Counted from the stretch's first letter, positions 45,315 to 58,905 are shown. The stretch is DNA of 64,000 nt from Filosporella fistucella (GCA_030077755.1 JAQJZZ010000010.1:2170001-2234000); one strand, 5' to 3'. Made by a program: numbers and translations. The notes: generated by a model from the letters alone, not told the origin.

Positions 45315-45800
45315 CTATGAATAGGACAGGCTTTCCGAAACTGCCTTATTCTTTGGGTTCTCCACATTAAATTTGAGATTTCGTTCATGATTCATGTAGT
45401 ATGAATCCGGACCATAAGAACCAGTCTTCTTTATTGCCGCGATCAGGTCTTCCACCACATACTTTCCGAGTATTGATGTTTCAGCATGGATATTGCGCCA
45501 TTCTGGAAGAGGGTTTGGAATTCCCCCGAGAATTCCGCCATCAGTGTTCACCGTTTATGATATGGTTGGCTGTTGGTAGTCGTCCGGTTCCTTCCCTCCA
45601 CCAGCAAAGAAAAGCCCTACTACAGCCTCAGGATCCGAGTCAAACCAGGCAGTGGCCTTCTCGAAAGGTCGCTCATATAATGCCATGTAATCCCATGGGC
45701 CCCACGGATATTGATCTTCGGGATAGATTTCTCGATTGACGAGTGTAGAGAGGTGCTTCAAACCAAGCTCCAGAGTTCGAGAAGGGACAGCTTTGAGACA
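45315..45800 (-). pseudogene. Remnant of an alpha/beta-hydrolase (epoxide-hydrolase-like) at the cluster edge
   Basis: On the minus strand a continuous frame reads LKHLSTLVNREIYP, then WGPWDYMALYERPFEKATAWF, VVGLFFAGGG and NTDGGILGGIPNPLPEW. It continues with GPDSYYMNHERNLKFNVENP. The spacing fits the central lid region of a fungal alpha/beta-hydrolase, but a TAA interrupts it between the two halves near 45553. Both the N-terminal catalytic part and the C-terminal His region are missing. It sits directly beyond the 3' end of the PKS gene. A lost cluster enzyme is a reasonable inference. Confidence 0.55.
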
Positions 45801-46288
45801 AGCTGCTTAATTTTATAAACTGTAAAATATGAAATAAAGGTTAAAATTAGTTGAAAACAAAGATGTATAAACTTACTTTTTATTTAAATAATCTCTTCTC
45901 TTATAAGTATCTATCTGGCTATTGTAAAAGGACCCTGGCTTCTTGGTGCATTAGGGCTAAGGCACCTTTCGTGTATGTATATCTGGCTTTTGGCTTCTTA
46001 GACCTATAAACAGCTCACACTCCAATGTATTCTCTACAACAATAGCAGACCACCAGAAGACCCCTTTGCCTATACATTATTTTGTGGTTCCTTTTACACT
46101 ATATATGCCCTTAGCACCAAAGCAATGGAATCAAAAATTGATATTGCCTGAAAGCTCAGGAATCGAGATTACTTCTTTCTGCGAAACAAGTTTTCTACTA
46201 GAAGCACATAAACCACATCTCAAAGCTCTTTTACACTATCTTTCCCCACTAGATATATTTCAGTGCCCACTGAGTTGCAAAACTCCTC
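45801..46288. other. AT-rich spacer downstream of the PKS gene
   Basis: It probably holds the 3' untranslated part of the PKS gene and the breakpoint where the hydrolase remnant was cut off. No repeat or gene is recognised. Confidence 0.4.
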
Positions 46289-49200
46289 TCATTCCTCAAT
46301 ATTACTGCTTGATGCAACTCTCCCAATTTCTATGCCGTTAGTGATTGTCGCATTGATCACCGTACCATTGGTTTCTCCCTCTTTTTTGGCGTTTCCCTTC
46401 TGTGCCAACTTCGTTTTAGACGACATATACTCACTCTTGACTGTCAACAAAGAGGCAAATTCAGTGAGCGAAGTTGTTTGAAGAATTTCGAAGACAGAAA
46501 TCTTGGCCTTGATAGTACTGCTCACCCAGTTGCGCAGCTCCACGGCAACCAGGGAGTCAACACCATACTTTGACAGTGGTAGTCCGACGTCAATTTCGGA
46601 CAACGGAATGTTGAAAATGTCAGATAATTTCGTCGACAAAGCATCAATCAAGACTGCTTTCGCCTCTTTTATTGTCGCACCAGGAGCTGATAGGGCACGG
46701 ATCAGGGCAGCAGAAGAATCAGAGTGAGCCGCAGAATTGACCACATCATGGCCACGTCCACGTGCATTCGCCAGTCGAAGTGAACTGAGTCGACGATCTC
46801 GAAAGCTAGTCTCCTTGGCCAACGAATTGGCAGTGTGCTCGGTGAGGCCCATAACGACTTGGCTATCCTCGAGGCAAGATGGAATCGGATTGCGGATAGC
46901 GGCCTCAACAAGCCGCAGGACACCGCCAATGTCAACTTCGCGCAATCCAATCTTCGCAAAGCGAGCAAGAATGCCATCGTCGCCTCCTTGAACCCTGTTC
47001 TCTACATAGCCTACTTGCCGGATGACACAAAGATCGATGGCTACAGCAGGAGTTCCCATGCTGTTACGATGCCGGGCTAGGACGTCTTGATAGGCGTTTC
47101 CTGCTGTGTAGTTGGCCTGTGATGTTCCGCCGCTCACACCGAGCGAGGATGAGAGCATGATGAAGAAAGACAGGTTATTGGGTAGATGCTCATGGAGGTT
47201 TCGGCTGCTGTTGATCTTTGACCGTATGCCATTGTGCCACTGTGCGTATGTCATGTTTTCAAAGACGGTATCCTATATGTGTCTTAGTCACTTCAAGTAT
47301 CAAATAAAGTAGGCCAGGCAAAGTTCTGGCGACTTACATCGAGTACCATAGCTCCGTTAATTACACCGCGAATTGGGGGTAGTGTTCGACTAGTCTCATC
47401 AAGTAGCTCGATGAGACTGTTTTCATCCGCTATATCGCAGTCACGAATCTGCACATTGCAATCAGCTGCCTCACCCTGCGCCTTGAGTTTAGAGCTGCTA
47501 GCATGGGTGGTGGCATGGCGGGAGACAAGCAGAAGATTTCTCGCGCCCTTCGAAATCAACCACTGTGTGATAGCACTACCAATGCCAGTGAGACCGCCGA
47601 CGATGAGATAAGTTGAATCTGTCTTGTCTAATGATACCGGGCGAGGGCTAGAAACGACCTTTGAAAAGCATTTAGCATCCAAGGTTAGCATGAAGGGGGT
47701 GGCTACTTTGGTACTTACTCTGACTTCATCTCCTACGGCAGGGACGAGAACAAGCTTCCCCATGTGCTTCCCGGATTGCATCAAGCGCATGGCTTTTTCG
47801 ATATCTGAAACGGAAAATTGAGTTATGGGGAAGACTGGTGGCTTCTGTCGCTCGTGGCATATTCGTATACTTTCGACAAAAGCAATATTCAATAGTGGAC
47901 GATTGAACTCGCGTATCTGCATGAGATCGACACTTGCAAAAGTGGCACATCGACGGAATGGTGTCATATCTAGACGTTTTGATGCCTCCATGTCGATCTT
48001 TCCAACCTCAATGAAACGGCCGAATCTGGCAATGCAGTCCCAGGAGGCCTTCAACAACGCTCCGGCAAGCGAGTTGACAACCACATCTACACCCTTGCCA
48101 TTTGTTAACGCCATGATAGCGGGAGCGAAGGTCGCATCTCGACTGGACAAGATGTGATCTAAAGGAATATTGTACTGTTGGGCGAGGAGATCTCGTTTTG
48201 CTTCAGAGCTACATGTAGCAAAGACTTCTGCTCCAAGGTGCTGAGCTAGGACCACAGTTGCTTGACCGAAACCACCGGCAGCTGCATGGACCAGTATGGA
48301 TTCGCCCGTTTTCAGCCTCGCAATGTCGAAAAGGGCGTGGTACGCAGTTCCATAAGCAACGGGAATCGTCGCTGCCCACTCGAAAGGCATACTATCAGGT
48401 ATCTTCACGAAGCTGGTCCAATGGCCACGGGAAGTGCTGGCATAGCGACCAAGAGCAGCCCCACAGACCCTGTCCCCAATCTGAAGGCCACTATCTTTCG
48501 TGTCCGGACCCAATCGCGTGAGAATACCGGCTACTTCATGTGCTAGGAATGTCTCGTCGAGTTGTCCCAGTGCAACCAAGACATCTCGAAAATTCATGCC
48601 AAATGCCCTAGCTTCAACTTCGACAAAACCGGCGGGGATCTCATTGATCAAATCAATATTGTCGGTAAAAGAAAGGTCACTCAGCAGACCCGACCTAGAA
48701 GACTGCCATATTAGAGGTCGGCCGGGCTGGAGGAATGGCTGAGGCTCTGGTGTTGGCTGAAACCCTTCTTCGTTTGCGACTTGATTCTGGACATTGTCCG
48801 GTATGAGTCTAATGACGTGGAGCATAGAGTTCCGAACAGAATATTCAAGCTCGACACCCACCTCTTCAGCGCTATCCTTGAAGCTTTGCTGTAAGACATG
48901 AACAATGTGATCATAATTCTCACAGGTCCAAGGATCACCAGGTTCCAAAGTTCGTTCGAAGTCCAAGTGAACATATCGCTTACTAGTGTCTTCAAATCTC
49001 AAAGCTCGCAATAATCCTTGGGTGGCACCGATTGATGGCTGCTGAGCTTCTACGAGACTGCCTGTGCTCAGCCACAGAACACCTTTGCTGTTGAGGACGA
49101 GATTACGTAGCTGCTCAAACGAAGACTCGTCTATGCCATCTACAAATGGAGACTCCAGCTCGGCGATGAAGATACATATTTTGCCTTGGGCCTGTAGCTC

Positions 49201-52200
49201 GTCTAGCCTCTCTATCGTTGGGGAAATGCCGGTATTTTCTTGTATTTGCTTGCACAAATTTGATAACCAGGGCTGAGGAGGAATTTGAGTTGCCCCATGC
49301 ACAATGGATATTGGCCCCCGCAGCGGTTCCGTTGATACTGATGTGGCAAAAATGGTACTGGCAGACTGAAACTCAGGTTCCTCGTACTCGTATATGTCGA
49401 ACTCGATACCACCGAAACCAGCCTCTCGAAGGACTTGATCCCATCTTTCGACTGAGACGTTAGGACTTGATTTGCGGTCTGGTTCTTCGCCCATCCACCA
49501 TCCTGGAAGAGGTCCAAAAGCAACTTGTGTATCTAGACGATTTTTCGTGGATTCAACCAGTAATAGCTTCCCTCCGGGCTTCAACAGCTTTTGGATGTGA
49601 GACAGCGTTGTGCAGAGACTTTTGGTTGCATGAAGCACCATTACTGCCACAACCAAATCGTACGTACCAGCCTCGAAACCCTGCGGAATTGGGTCTTCTG
49701 CAATATCGAGCTGCTTGAATTCCATTATACTTTCCCATGGGGCAAATTTCTCACGTGCCGCAGCAAAGAAGCCTTGGGAAATATCCGTGAAAGTGTAGTG
49801 ACCAAGGAGGGACCCTGCCAAGCCTTCCTTCTTACCTCTTGATTCAAATGCTTCGAGAAACAACTTGGTACCTCCACCAGTGCCAGCTCCCACTTCTAGG
49901 ACTTTAGCTCCTGGATTTTTCATGGCATAGAGCTCTGCCAATGCTCCTGCTTGCTTGTATATACGACGGGTGGTTCCGTTCTTGTCGCCGTAATAATCGT
50001 GCAAAAGATTACCCTCCATCATAAGTTCCAGCGTTGTGACATCCCCTCGAAGAATAGCTCCAATGTTCTTCCCAATCCGGACAAGCAGTTGATCGGTGGC
50101 ACTCAAGGCGTCAAGCTCATCATAGAGCATTTGCCTCATTCCCTTAGTTGTCTTAGACCACATCTCACTGCCAGCACGTAGCTCTCCGGTGTCGCCAAGC
50201 ACGATGATAGACTTCATCCAGTCAAAGTACAATCTGTGGTTCCATACTAAGGCGTTCAAATCCATCCCTTCTGCTTCAAGTTCCGAGACGGCATCATGGA
50301 TGAAAAAAAACGATGCCTTCACACGTTTCCGCTCCAAGTCGATCTCGTTCTCCTCCATAGGGAGTCTCATGGAATTCTTCACAGCCGCGGGAATGTCATG
50401 CAAGATATCAGGTTCCCAGGTGAGCTTTGAGCATATGTGGATGTCTTCTTGTCCTTCATTCTCAGCATCACGAGGAACAGCTTGGCAGAAGAAATCTTGA
50501 ATCTGGAAGAAGGGTCCTCCGACATTGCCGTCTATATCTGCGTTGATGACAGAAATTTTCGATGTCAAGCCTCGGTCATTAAGACTTACCAGGTCCGAAA
50601 ATGCCTGCAATATCTCACCACGGCTCCTCTTCATATTCTTTGGAACGAACATTGTCCGGATCGAACGAGGAAGGACAAGGTCAGTGTGAGCTCCCTTTTC
50701 AGGCAAGCAGCTGAACGTCGATTGAAAGATAGAGTCAAGCGTCGTGGGATGTACCACATACTCCTCGCTCGCAGAAGCCACATCTGCAATGATAAATTTT
50801 GTGATGCCCTTTCCATCTATCGCCTTGCTTTCGATGAGATTCTGGAACACGGATCCATGCTGGATACCCATCTCTTGAAGCCTGCTGAACAGAGAGCGAA
50901 TTTCAATTTCTTTCACATCGCTATTGGTTTTCGGTGCAAAGTACGTTTCTTCGGAGGGCGGCAGTAGGTCGCGTGTTGTTGCTGTTCTGACTGCGTCGGC
51001 AATCTCAACTGAGACATATCCTTTGCAATTTCCAACCCATAAGTCGCTGGGCCCCAAGGAACAGAGTTCGAACTCATACCAACCATCGTTTTCAAGCTCC
51101 CTTGAATTACAACGACGGAGGGAAAATTGGGTCTCGACTGCTGAAGACTCAGGAATTACCAAGGCACTCATGATGTCTACATCACGTAATCGATACCCAC
51201 GAATGGAGTTCTCTGAGACGTCCGTGACAAGTCGTATGGCCTCGATAGCCATTGAAATATAGGTGGCTCCAGGTAGCACTATTTTCGATTCAACTTGATG
51301 GTCTCTAAGCCATTCCATATCAGATAGCCGGACAAAATTTCGCCAAGTCGGCGTAATGTTGAAGGCACCAGAGGTCACGGTTCCAAGTAGCTCATGAGGA
51401 GGTTGCTTCCTATTTCTCAAGTCCCTACTGATTCTAGGCTCGTTCCAGTATCGAGTCTTGTGGTTCCAGGGATATGTTGGCAGATCTGTGACAAATCTGA
51501 AAGTCCTGCATCCACTAGAGGGAAAGTTCACAGCGGTCAAAGATACGGGGTAGTCTCGACCAAGGAGTTCGCATATCAGTTCCTGCATGGTCTCAACAGC
51601 ATCAAGTGGCCTCTTGAGGCACGATGCATACGGTAACTCGACTCCTTTGCTTTTTAGTATTTGCCGTATCGGCCCTGAGAGTGTACTGTGTGGACCAATT
51701 TCAACGATCATATCCACGTTCAGATCTGTTTTACCGAAACACATGCTCTCGAAAGCCTGACTGAACAAGACGGGACTCGTAAGATTGCGGGCCCAGTGTG
51801 ACGGAGAAAAGAAGTCTGCCGAGGTGACTAGCTGACCGGTAACTGGTGATGAGAAAATTGCTCCCTTCCAACATTTTGCGGTACCAGGAAGAATGGCTCT
51901 CAGCTTCTCAGAATACTCATCTGCAATATGTAGCATATGGCGGGAGTGATACGCCAACGGGATTTTGAGCTTCCGGACAAACACCTGTTCTGCTTCCAAC
52001 CGAGCCACGATTTTATTAAGAGCTAGTAAATCACCAGAGAGCGTAACGCTGTTGGGACTGTTTATGCAAGCCACCAAAACAGAGGCATCTGCTGGGATGT
52101 ACTTTTGGATAGAGTCCACACCCAATCCAACGGCAGCCATTCCGCCATGAACTGAGCCGAGTGTCTCAAGCTTTCGGGCAAGCTGGCCTCGATAGTAGAT

Positions 52201-54845
52201 CACTCCCAGAGCCTCCTTGAAGGATAACACTCCAACGGTGTAGGCTGCCGCGATTTCGCCACTAGAATGACCTGTCACCGCCGAAGGTGTAATACCCCAG
52301 GACTTGAGCAAGTCAACCAAGCATAACTGGATGGCAACGGTTGACGGCTGGCTGAGATCCACGTCGTTTAATCTTGTTGAGTTCTCATCACGCATCAACT
52401 CGTCTGTAAGGGCGATAAAGAGCATGTGTTAGCTAAACAGATGCCAATGCAACAGTAGGAATCTGAACCTATGGAATGACTTGCCATATAAAGACCATGC
52501 TGCACCGTAATCGCTCAAAATTTCGCTTGCCTCGAGGATTTGTTTGCCAAAATCGGGATATGCATGTATCAATTCCCTTCCCATTCCATACCACTGCGCT
52601 CCCTGCCCGTTGAAGACAAAACCAAGGCGTTTCACGGGATTTCTAGTTGAGTTGATTGCCTTGGTCGATGGCGATTCCCAACGATCGCACAGCTCTTCAA
52701 GGTTTCGAGCCGGAACTGCCACTACCCAAGGAAGCAAAGACCGCCGCTTTGCCAAGGTAAATGCAAGGTCTTCTGGTGACATTGGATGAGGGCTGTTGAT
52801 CGACTTCCGGACATGGACAGCAAAGTTTTCTGCCATGGCTTTCGCAACGCTCGAATCTTTGGCGCTCAGAATGTAGATGAGAGAGCCAGGATCCTTGCTG
52901 TTGCCGTTGCCGTTTCCATTTCCAGCCATATGAGCGGATCCAAGAGGATGTACAACTGGTGCTCGCTCCATGATGACGCTGTGGAGTGTCAGCTCTCTTC
53001 GGTACATCGGAAACAGCCGGAAAACTGGGGCTATCGATGAGAAAATAACGACCTGAAAAGGAAATGGGCGATCACAGGAGTATATCTTGCATACTTACTG
53101 TGCGTTAGTGCCACCATAGCCAAAGTTGTTGACGGATGCACGAAGTAGCTTATCTTGAGGCCACGGCGTCAAAACTGTTGGTACCTGAATGTGCCATTCT
53201 CTCAAAGGGATACTTTTGTGTGGAGTTCCATAATTCAAGTTGGGCGGAATCAGACCATCCCGCAGAGCGAAGCAGGTCTTGATGATAGATGCGATTCCGC
53301 TCACCGGTTCAGTGTGTCCAATGTTCGTTTTCACTGAACCGACGAAGATGGGATCATTGACGTCGCGACTGTGGCCAAATGTTCGGGCCAGTGCTTCCGC
53401 CTCAATAGGATCTCCAACAGCTGTGCCAGTCATCTAGATGGAAAGTGTTAAAGTGATTGGCTTTGGGCGTGAAAAAGACAGGGAATTGGAACACAAAACC
53501 TACATGAGCTTCGACGTATCCAGTCTCTCGGATATCCAGACCTGCTCTCATATACGTATTTTGAATCAATTCTATTTGAGCCTCCATCGAAGGGGACGCG
53601 ATCGTTGGAGTTTTCCCGTCTTGGTTCAGCCCGCTTGCTCGAATGACAGCGTGGACATGGTCCCCGTCCTGTAATGCGGCACTGAGGGGCTTCAGAAGTA
53701 GAGTTGCAACACCTTCACCACGAGCGAAACCGTTAGCTCGTGAATCCCAAGAGAAACATCTACCTTCTGCACTCAGGACACTGTGTAGTTGGCTGTCAGT
53801 TGGGCCTTAAGTGGAAGATCAGATGATTTATGTACCCAAATGTAGACATAGCGATGAAGAGGTCTTGATTCAACAGTGCATCAGCTGCTGCTGCAACCGA
53901 CATATCGGACTCTCCTGACCAGATGCTTCGACAAGCTTGATGTAGGCAAACAAGACTGCCTGAACAGCCTGTATCAATAGACATGCTTGCTCCGCGCAAG
54001 TCATAGAAGTGGGAGATCCTGTTGGAAAGCATGGCTGTGCCAACGCCAGATATTGAATTAGAGAGCAGGTCTGGGTCTCGTGAAAGGGCGTCATGGTAGT
54101 CTTTACTGAATGCGCCTGTGAATACGGAAGTATTCGAACCAGCTAAGGCTTCGATGGGAATTCCGGCTGTCAGAATCGCATGAGTTAGTGTCGAAAACAC
54201 TTCATTTTGAAACGCGCAAACCCAATATTAGACAAACGAACCGTCCTCTGTTGCTTCATAGAAACCTTCTAGCAAGAGCCTAATTTGGGGATCCAATGCC
54301 TAATTCAATGCTTAGTCTGCCTTTCCTTCAAAAATAGAGTTACTGTGGATCAACTCACGTTCGCTATGTCCCCAGAAAATTTGAAAAAGGCAGCATCAAA
54401 TAAAGCAATGTCTTCCCTGAGAAAATAGCCGCCCTTCACATTGGTCTAGAAATCAGGACTATTAGCATCAATGAATGAATAAGTTCAAGGGAGAGGAGTT
54501 TTCAGATTGCAAAAGTTTGCCGGTAGCAGCACAACATTTGGTGGTGTAAAGTGAAGAATGGCTTACTTTTCCTGCTTTCAACGGATTCTCATCATACCAT
54601 GCTTTAAGCGTGAATCTATCTTCGGGAATGGGTGACCAGCTATCTTTACCGTCAACGCAGAGTTCCCACAGCTTGGAAGGGCTGGTAGCATTTCCTGCAA
54701 AACGACAGCTCATGCCAACAATGGCGATGGGAAACTCTGCTTGAGACGAAGAGTTACTTGGTGTTGGGGGAGAAGAGGCTTTTCCGTTTGATACAGTTTC
54801 GGGAGACCCATTTGCAAATGAGTGGGGGTTGGAGTGTTCAGTCAT
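46289..54845 (-). CDS. Highly reducing type I polyketide synthase (KS-AT-DH-MT-ER-KR-ACP)
   Basis: Ten exons, 2,616 aa: complement(join(46289..47272,47338..47658,47719..52403,52485..52978,53099..53433,53504..53780,53836..54166,54242..54299,54359..54445,54567..54845)). Domain landmarks in order: KS with DTGCSGS (Cys209) and YVEAHMTGT (His344); AT with GHSSGE (Ser667); DH with RDHQVESKIVLPGA (~987). MT has VLEVGAGTGGGT (~1453), ER has VHAAAGGFGQA (~1995) and KR has GGLTGIG (~2201) with a Ser/Tyr pair in MLSSSLGV and NYTAGNAYQ. ACP has GVDSLVAVELR (Ser~2528). There is no thioesterase. The intron at 52404-52484 has a GC donor (GCAAGT). The intron at 47659-47718 is 60 nt and stop-free, so reading through it would go unnoticed. 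All key residues are present, so the enzyme should work. It would build a reduced, C-methylated chain. Confidence 0.93.
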
Positions 54846-55548
54846 GCTGGCGTGGCGGTGCCGATATGAAGAACGCAAAAGTCAAATCACCGTTGTTATT
54901 TCCTTACTATCTACGTTTTGGAAAGTCACATAAAAAGTTCTAAGAATTTTTGGTGGGCATTTGGCTAGAGATACATCGTTGAAGATACCTTCAACCGTAT
55001 AGAAGGAAGCTCAAGGGAAGGAAGATCTCGGGAATTGCCTAACACATGGCACGATCCTTCTGAGTAAGCTCAACTAGAAAAGACTCGGATCTTTCTCGAT
55101 GTGGCTCAGGCTGTCCAAACCCCAACTTGGAAGGATCCGAAAGCTCGGGTCTCTGAAATTGGTCTATTCGGCATCTTGTAGGCTTGTACAGTAAGTCGGG
55201 GTTGCGAAAGGAGTGTAACGTAATACATGAATACATAAGCGAGCTATGAATCCATCTAAAAATAAAAATAAACCACTCCATCATTCGATACTTCCATAGA
55301 TTCATGTCTATACGTCTTTTCAGTTTTTCAGATGGGGCGATTCGCTGTGATCAACCATTTACCCGGCCCCTGCTGGCCATGTTTCGCCTCAGGCGAATGT
55401 TTCTGGCACAACAGGCAAAACATGCTGTTGGTGTTTCGTCCTTTCAAATATTGGTAAATCTCATTTTAATTCAATCAAAACCACGTTACGACTTCATACT
55501 CTATATTCTATTCTCAGATATAAATAATTGATTCAAATCGGATTCTCA
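54846..55548. promoter_or_regulatory. Shared divergent promoter of the PKS and the efflux pump
   Basis: 703 bp separate the two start codons, and both genes must be controlled from here. Near the pump side, 55383-55397 is an inverted repeat TTCGCCT-C-AGGCGAA. A TATAAATA sequence lies about 30 bp before the pump ATG. Confidence 0.6.
55383..55397. promoter_or_regulatory. Inverted repeat TTCGCCTcAGGCGAA, candidate regulator site
   Basis: Two 7-bp arms around one base include TCG-N7-CGA. AflR-type Zn2Cys6 proteins bind related TCG/CGA half-sites. The position between PKS and pump and the AflR-like gene nearby make it a candidate operator. This is inference. Confidence 0.4.
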
Positions 55549-57462
55549 ATGTCAGCTATCGCCCTTGATTCCCCATTTGTTGAAGTGAACCACGTTGCAC
55601 CTCCTGAGGGGAAGGAAAAGCTGGAGGAGAAAATTCCGGCCAGCCCAAATGACTCAACAACTCACGACTTGGAACCAAAAGTAGAATTTCCTTCCGGTCC
55701 AAAACTATGGCTCATGGTCTTCGCGTTGTGTCTTGGTGGCTTTCTCGTCTCACTCGTGAGTTTCATCCACCGACACCGACTCCTAGCATAATGACCCGTC
55801 AAAGAGAAATACATGCTAACCTTCATTCTCTTACTTAGGACAGTACAGTCGTAGCTACAGCAGTTCCTAAAATTTCAGATGAATTTCACTCGCTTGGAGA
55901 CATTGGCTGGTACAGCAGTGTATATTTCTTGTCTATGTGTATGCCTCAGTTACCACTAGTGAAGATCAATGAGCGATATCAGATTCGATGGACTTATAGT
56001 ATTGCTATGGCTTTCTTCCTGGCTGGATCTGCTATTTGTGGCGCCGCTCATAATTCTTCGGAACTAATTGCTGGTCGCGCTCTCGCAGGTCTGGGTTCAT
56101 CTGGTCTACTTGTTGCTACCAACGCATTGGTGCCATTCTTGGCCCCAGCTCCAAAGCGTCCCATTTATTTTGGCTTATTTGCTGCTTCTATGGGATTGGG
56201 AATTGGCACAGGCCCCTTGATTGGTGGGGTCTTGACACAAAGTGTTACATGGCGATGGAATGTAGGACTTCTCTTCTTATATATGCGTATGTCTTTTGTT
56301 CCCCTCCGCTAACACAGTCTTGCTAGTTCTATATGAATCTTCCAATTGGGGGTTTTATCTATGGTGTATTTTTCATATTTGTGCGTCCACAAGCAACCTC
56401 ACGGCACACGCTATCATCGGTATCGTCATGGCGCAGTTTTATACTAACTCTCGATCTCCCGGGCCTGATAGCTCTTACCCCTGCGGTGATTAGTATACAG
56501 CTTGCCCTACAATGGGCAGGAAGCAAGTACGAATGGAACGATGGTCGTATAATAACACTGCTAGTTCTCTTTGGAGTCTTAATAATCATTTTTGTTATTA
56601 ACGAAAACCTGCAAGGTATTAATGCAATGCTGCCGGCTCGTATTCTCAAACAACGGAACCTTATTTGTGCACTGCTATTCTGTTTTTGCAGCAACGGAGC
56701 TTCCACGGTATTGACATACTACCTCCCCATGTAAGTTAATTTGACTTGGAGCAGTCCATCACATATTAATAGCTCTTAGTTGGTTTCAGGGTATTCAAGA
56801 AGACACCCCGATACAATCGGGTATTCATACGTTGCCGCTGGTACTTACTGCTGTCGTCACCACCATTATATGTGGAGCTATAATGACCACTTGGGGCCAT
56901 GCGGGTACTTTAATGATAGTCGGTTCGATCTTCACAGCCATTGGAGCGGGACTATTAACGACATTGAGCCATGACACGAGTACTGGCAAATGGGTTGGGT
57001 ATCAATTGTTATACGCTATAGGATCCGCTGCTGGAAGACTTTGCCCGAGCGTCTGCTTCCAGAATACCCTTGATGAGAGTGATGTTGCCTACGGTTTTAC
57101 TCTAGTGACCTTTATTTCGTTCCTTGCGGGGTATGTTAGCTAGCGGGCCCCAACGATGTGGTTATCTAATCTCTGCTAGGGCGATTTTTGTGTCCGTTGC
57201 TCAGGCTCTTTTCGCGAATTCCTTCCTCAATGGCCTGGAAGATCTCGGATTGATGAAATCAAACATTGTCACATCCTTTTCAAGGGGTGTTGGAACTTTA
57301 ACAAATGACCTGTCCGGGAATGATAAGGTTATTGTGCTTGATTTGTTTAATAAGTCAATTGTTCACGCATGGGAGGTACCAGTAGTTCTCTGCTGTTTGG
57401 GGATTATTGGGGCTCTATTCATTGATCATAAGGTGATTAATAGAAAGCCCGAAGAGAAATAA
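55549..57462 (+). CDS. DHA2-type MFS efflux pump of the cluster
   Basis: The model is join(55549..55755,55839..56261,56327..56730,56780..57130,57180..57462), 555 aa. A ~65-residue polar N-terminus precedes about 14 membrane helices. Family signatures are LDSTVVATAVPKISDEFHSL, GRALAGLGSSG, FYMNLPIGG (restored by splicing a 65-bp intron) and YYLPIWFQ. The loop after helix 2 is short, with VKINERYQIRW in place of the usual GKxxDRxGRR-like motif. DHA2 pumps export small molecules, here probably the polyketide, which would also give self-protection. It is divergent from the PKS gene. Confidence 0.9.
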
Positions 57463-57563
57463 AAGCAGAGGAGCATGTTGAAGATTGATCATGGAGGAAC
57501 ATTCGTCAAGCGATATAATCTCATTCTCCTCAATCTACGATTGTACCCCAAATCCCGGCATCT

Positions 57564-58905
57564 TCATTCTGACAGCTCCTGAATCATCCAACTAACATTA
57601 CTGACCTTACCTTCTGCTTCAGCTAACAGCACTGAAGCTCCTCTTTTAGAACCTACTCTTTCCCTGGCAGCAGCCAACAGTGTCTGCAGGTCTTCAAGAT
57701 GCAAAAGTAGTATTTTCTGAACAATTCTGAGTTTCATCTTAGGGGACTCGATCCTGTACTTTCCGAAACTGAGTTCACCACCGCAGCCAGTACAGGAATC
57801 GGAACCATCGCTCTGGTCCTTATGATTTAGAACCAGAAGTCTATTGGAAACATTCTTGACGGCGGACACAAGCTGCTGTGCAATAGTTGCGAAAAGCATT
57901 GCGTTTTGTACACAAACGTTGCAATTACATGCCAGCACATCAGAGCACACTTTCGTTCCTTGACCCACGCACATGAGAAGAATGTCGATTTCTGTTGTCT
58001 CTGCACTGATATCTATGTCTTCCAGAAGTCGAGTCAGGGAATCAAGACACTTGCAGAGCTGGCCCTTCCCAACAGGCTGCGTTAAGGCCATTGAAGAGTC
58101 TACTTTCATATGGGCCACAGCGTGTTTCCCCTTGTCGGGACTAAATGATGATATGTCTGATTCACAGTCTTGGCCCTGTTTATTTTGCATTGTCTGAATA
58201 CCCGGCACCGAGAAATTTTGCAACTCAACCTGACGCCATTCTGATGAAGCAAGAGGTGATTGAAAGTCTCCCAGAAGGCTCCAGTCTATCTGGGTGGACG
58301 GGAACGGTGTCTTTTGAGTTTCTCCCACTTCGCTTTGGTAATTGTCGTTTAGAATCCCCCAGGGGAATTCGGAAAAACCCGAATGATGTAGCGATTCAGC
58401 GACTGTGGTAGAAGTTGATGATGGGAGGCTTGAAGAAAGTTCAGATGTTGTAGATGGTGAGATACAAGTGCTGTTTGCACTGCTGGACGCAGGTGTTTCA
58501 ACCTGGCTGTGAATTGGCAAGTCTTGCTCATTAACTCGTTGAACTCTTGGTGGTGAACCGTCTGTGCTCTGGGATATTGAGTGCTGCCGTGATCTTTTCT
58601 TGCCAATATATGTACAGCTTCTCGAAGGGTTTGCCAAACATCTGTCGCAGTTATTCCTATTCCCGTTGCATTTGAGCTAAAATAACTGTGAGTTCTGGAA
58701 GGTTCGTTCATTTATAACGACTGAAGGGCTTACGCATCCAGCGGCCTTGGATGCAGCGGCACGAGGATATGCTACTAACCTTTCGGGCACGGCACGAATC
58801 GCATGCAACTAAAGTATAGCCACGGGCATCCACATTATTTTCATTCGATATCTCAACATGTTGGTAGTCCTTTGTTGTCTTGCAGTATCGGAATGTGCCA
58901 AACAT
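57564..58905 (-). CDS. AflR-like Zn2Cys6 transcription regulator of the cluster
   Basis: The model is complement(join(57564..58676,58780..58905)), 412 aa. The 103-bp intron (GTTAGT..TTAG) falls inside the zinc cluster, and joining gives C-DS-C-RARKLK-C-NGNRNN-C-DR-C-LANPSRS-C. The middle is Ser-rich. The C-terminal half has CKCLDSLTRLLEDIDI, ILLMCVGQGTKVCSDVLACN-type cysteines and LLLHLEDLQTLL, which match the AflR-type regulatory domain. The start codon at 58905 is the first ATG in frame. It most likely activates the neighbouring PKS, pump, acyltransferase and P450 genes. A cryptic mini-palindrome lies in its promoter. Confidence 0.9.

Noticed and set aside
51000..53000. Many plus-strand frames of 60-180 codons across the PKS gene
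   Set aside because: They are shadows of the PKS coding strand. None carries motifs or start context.
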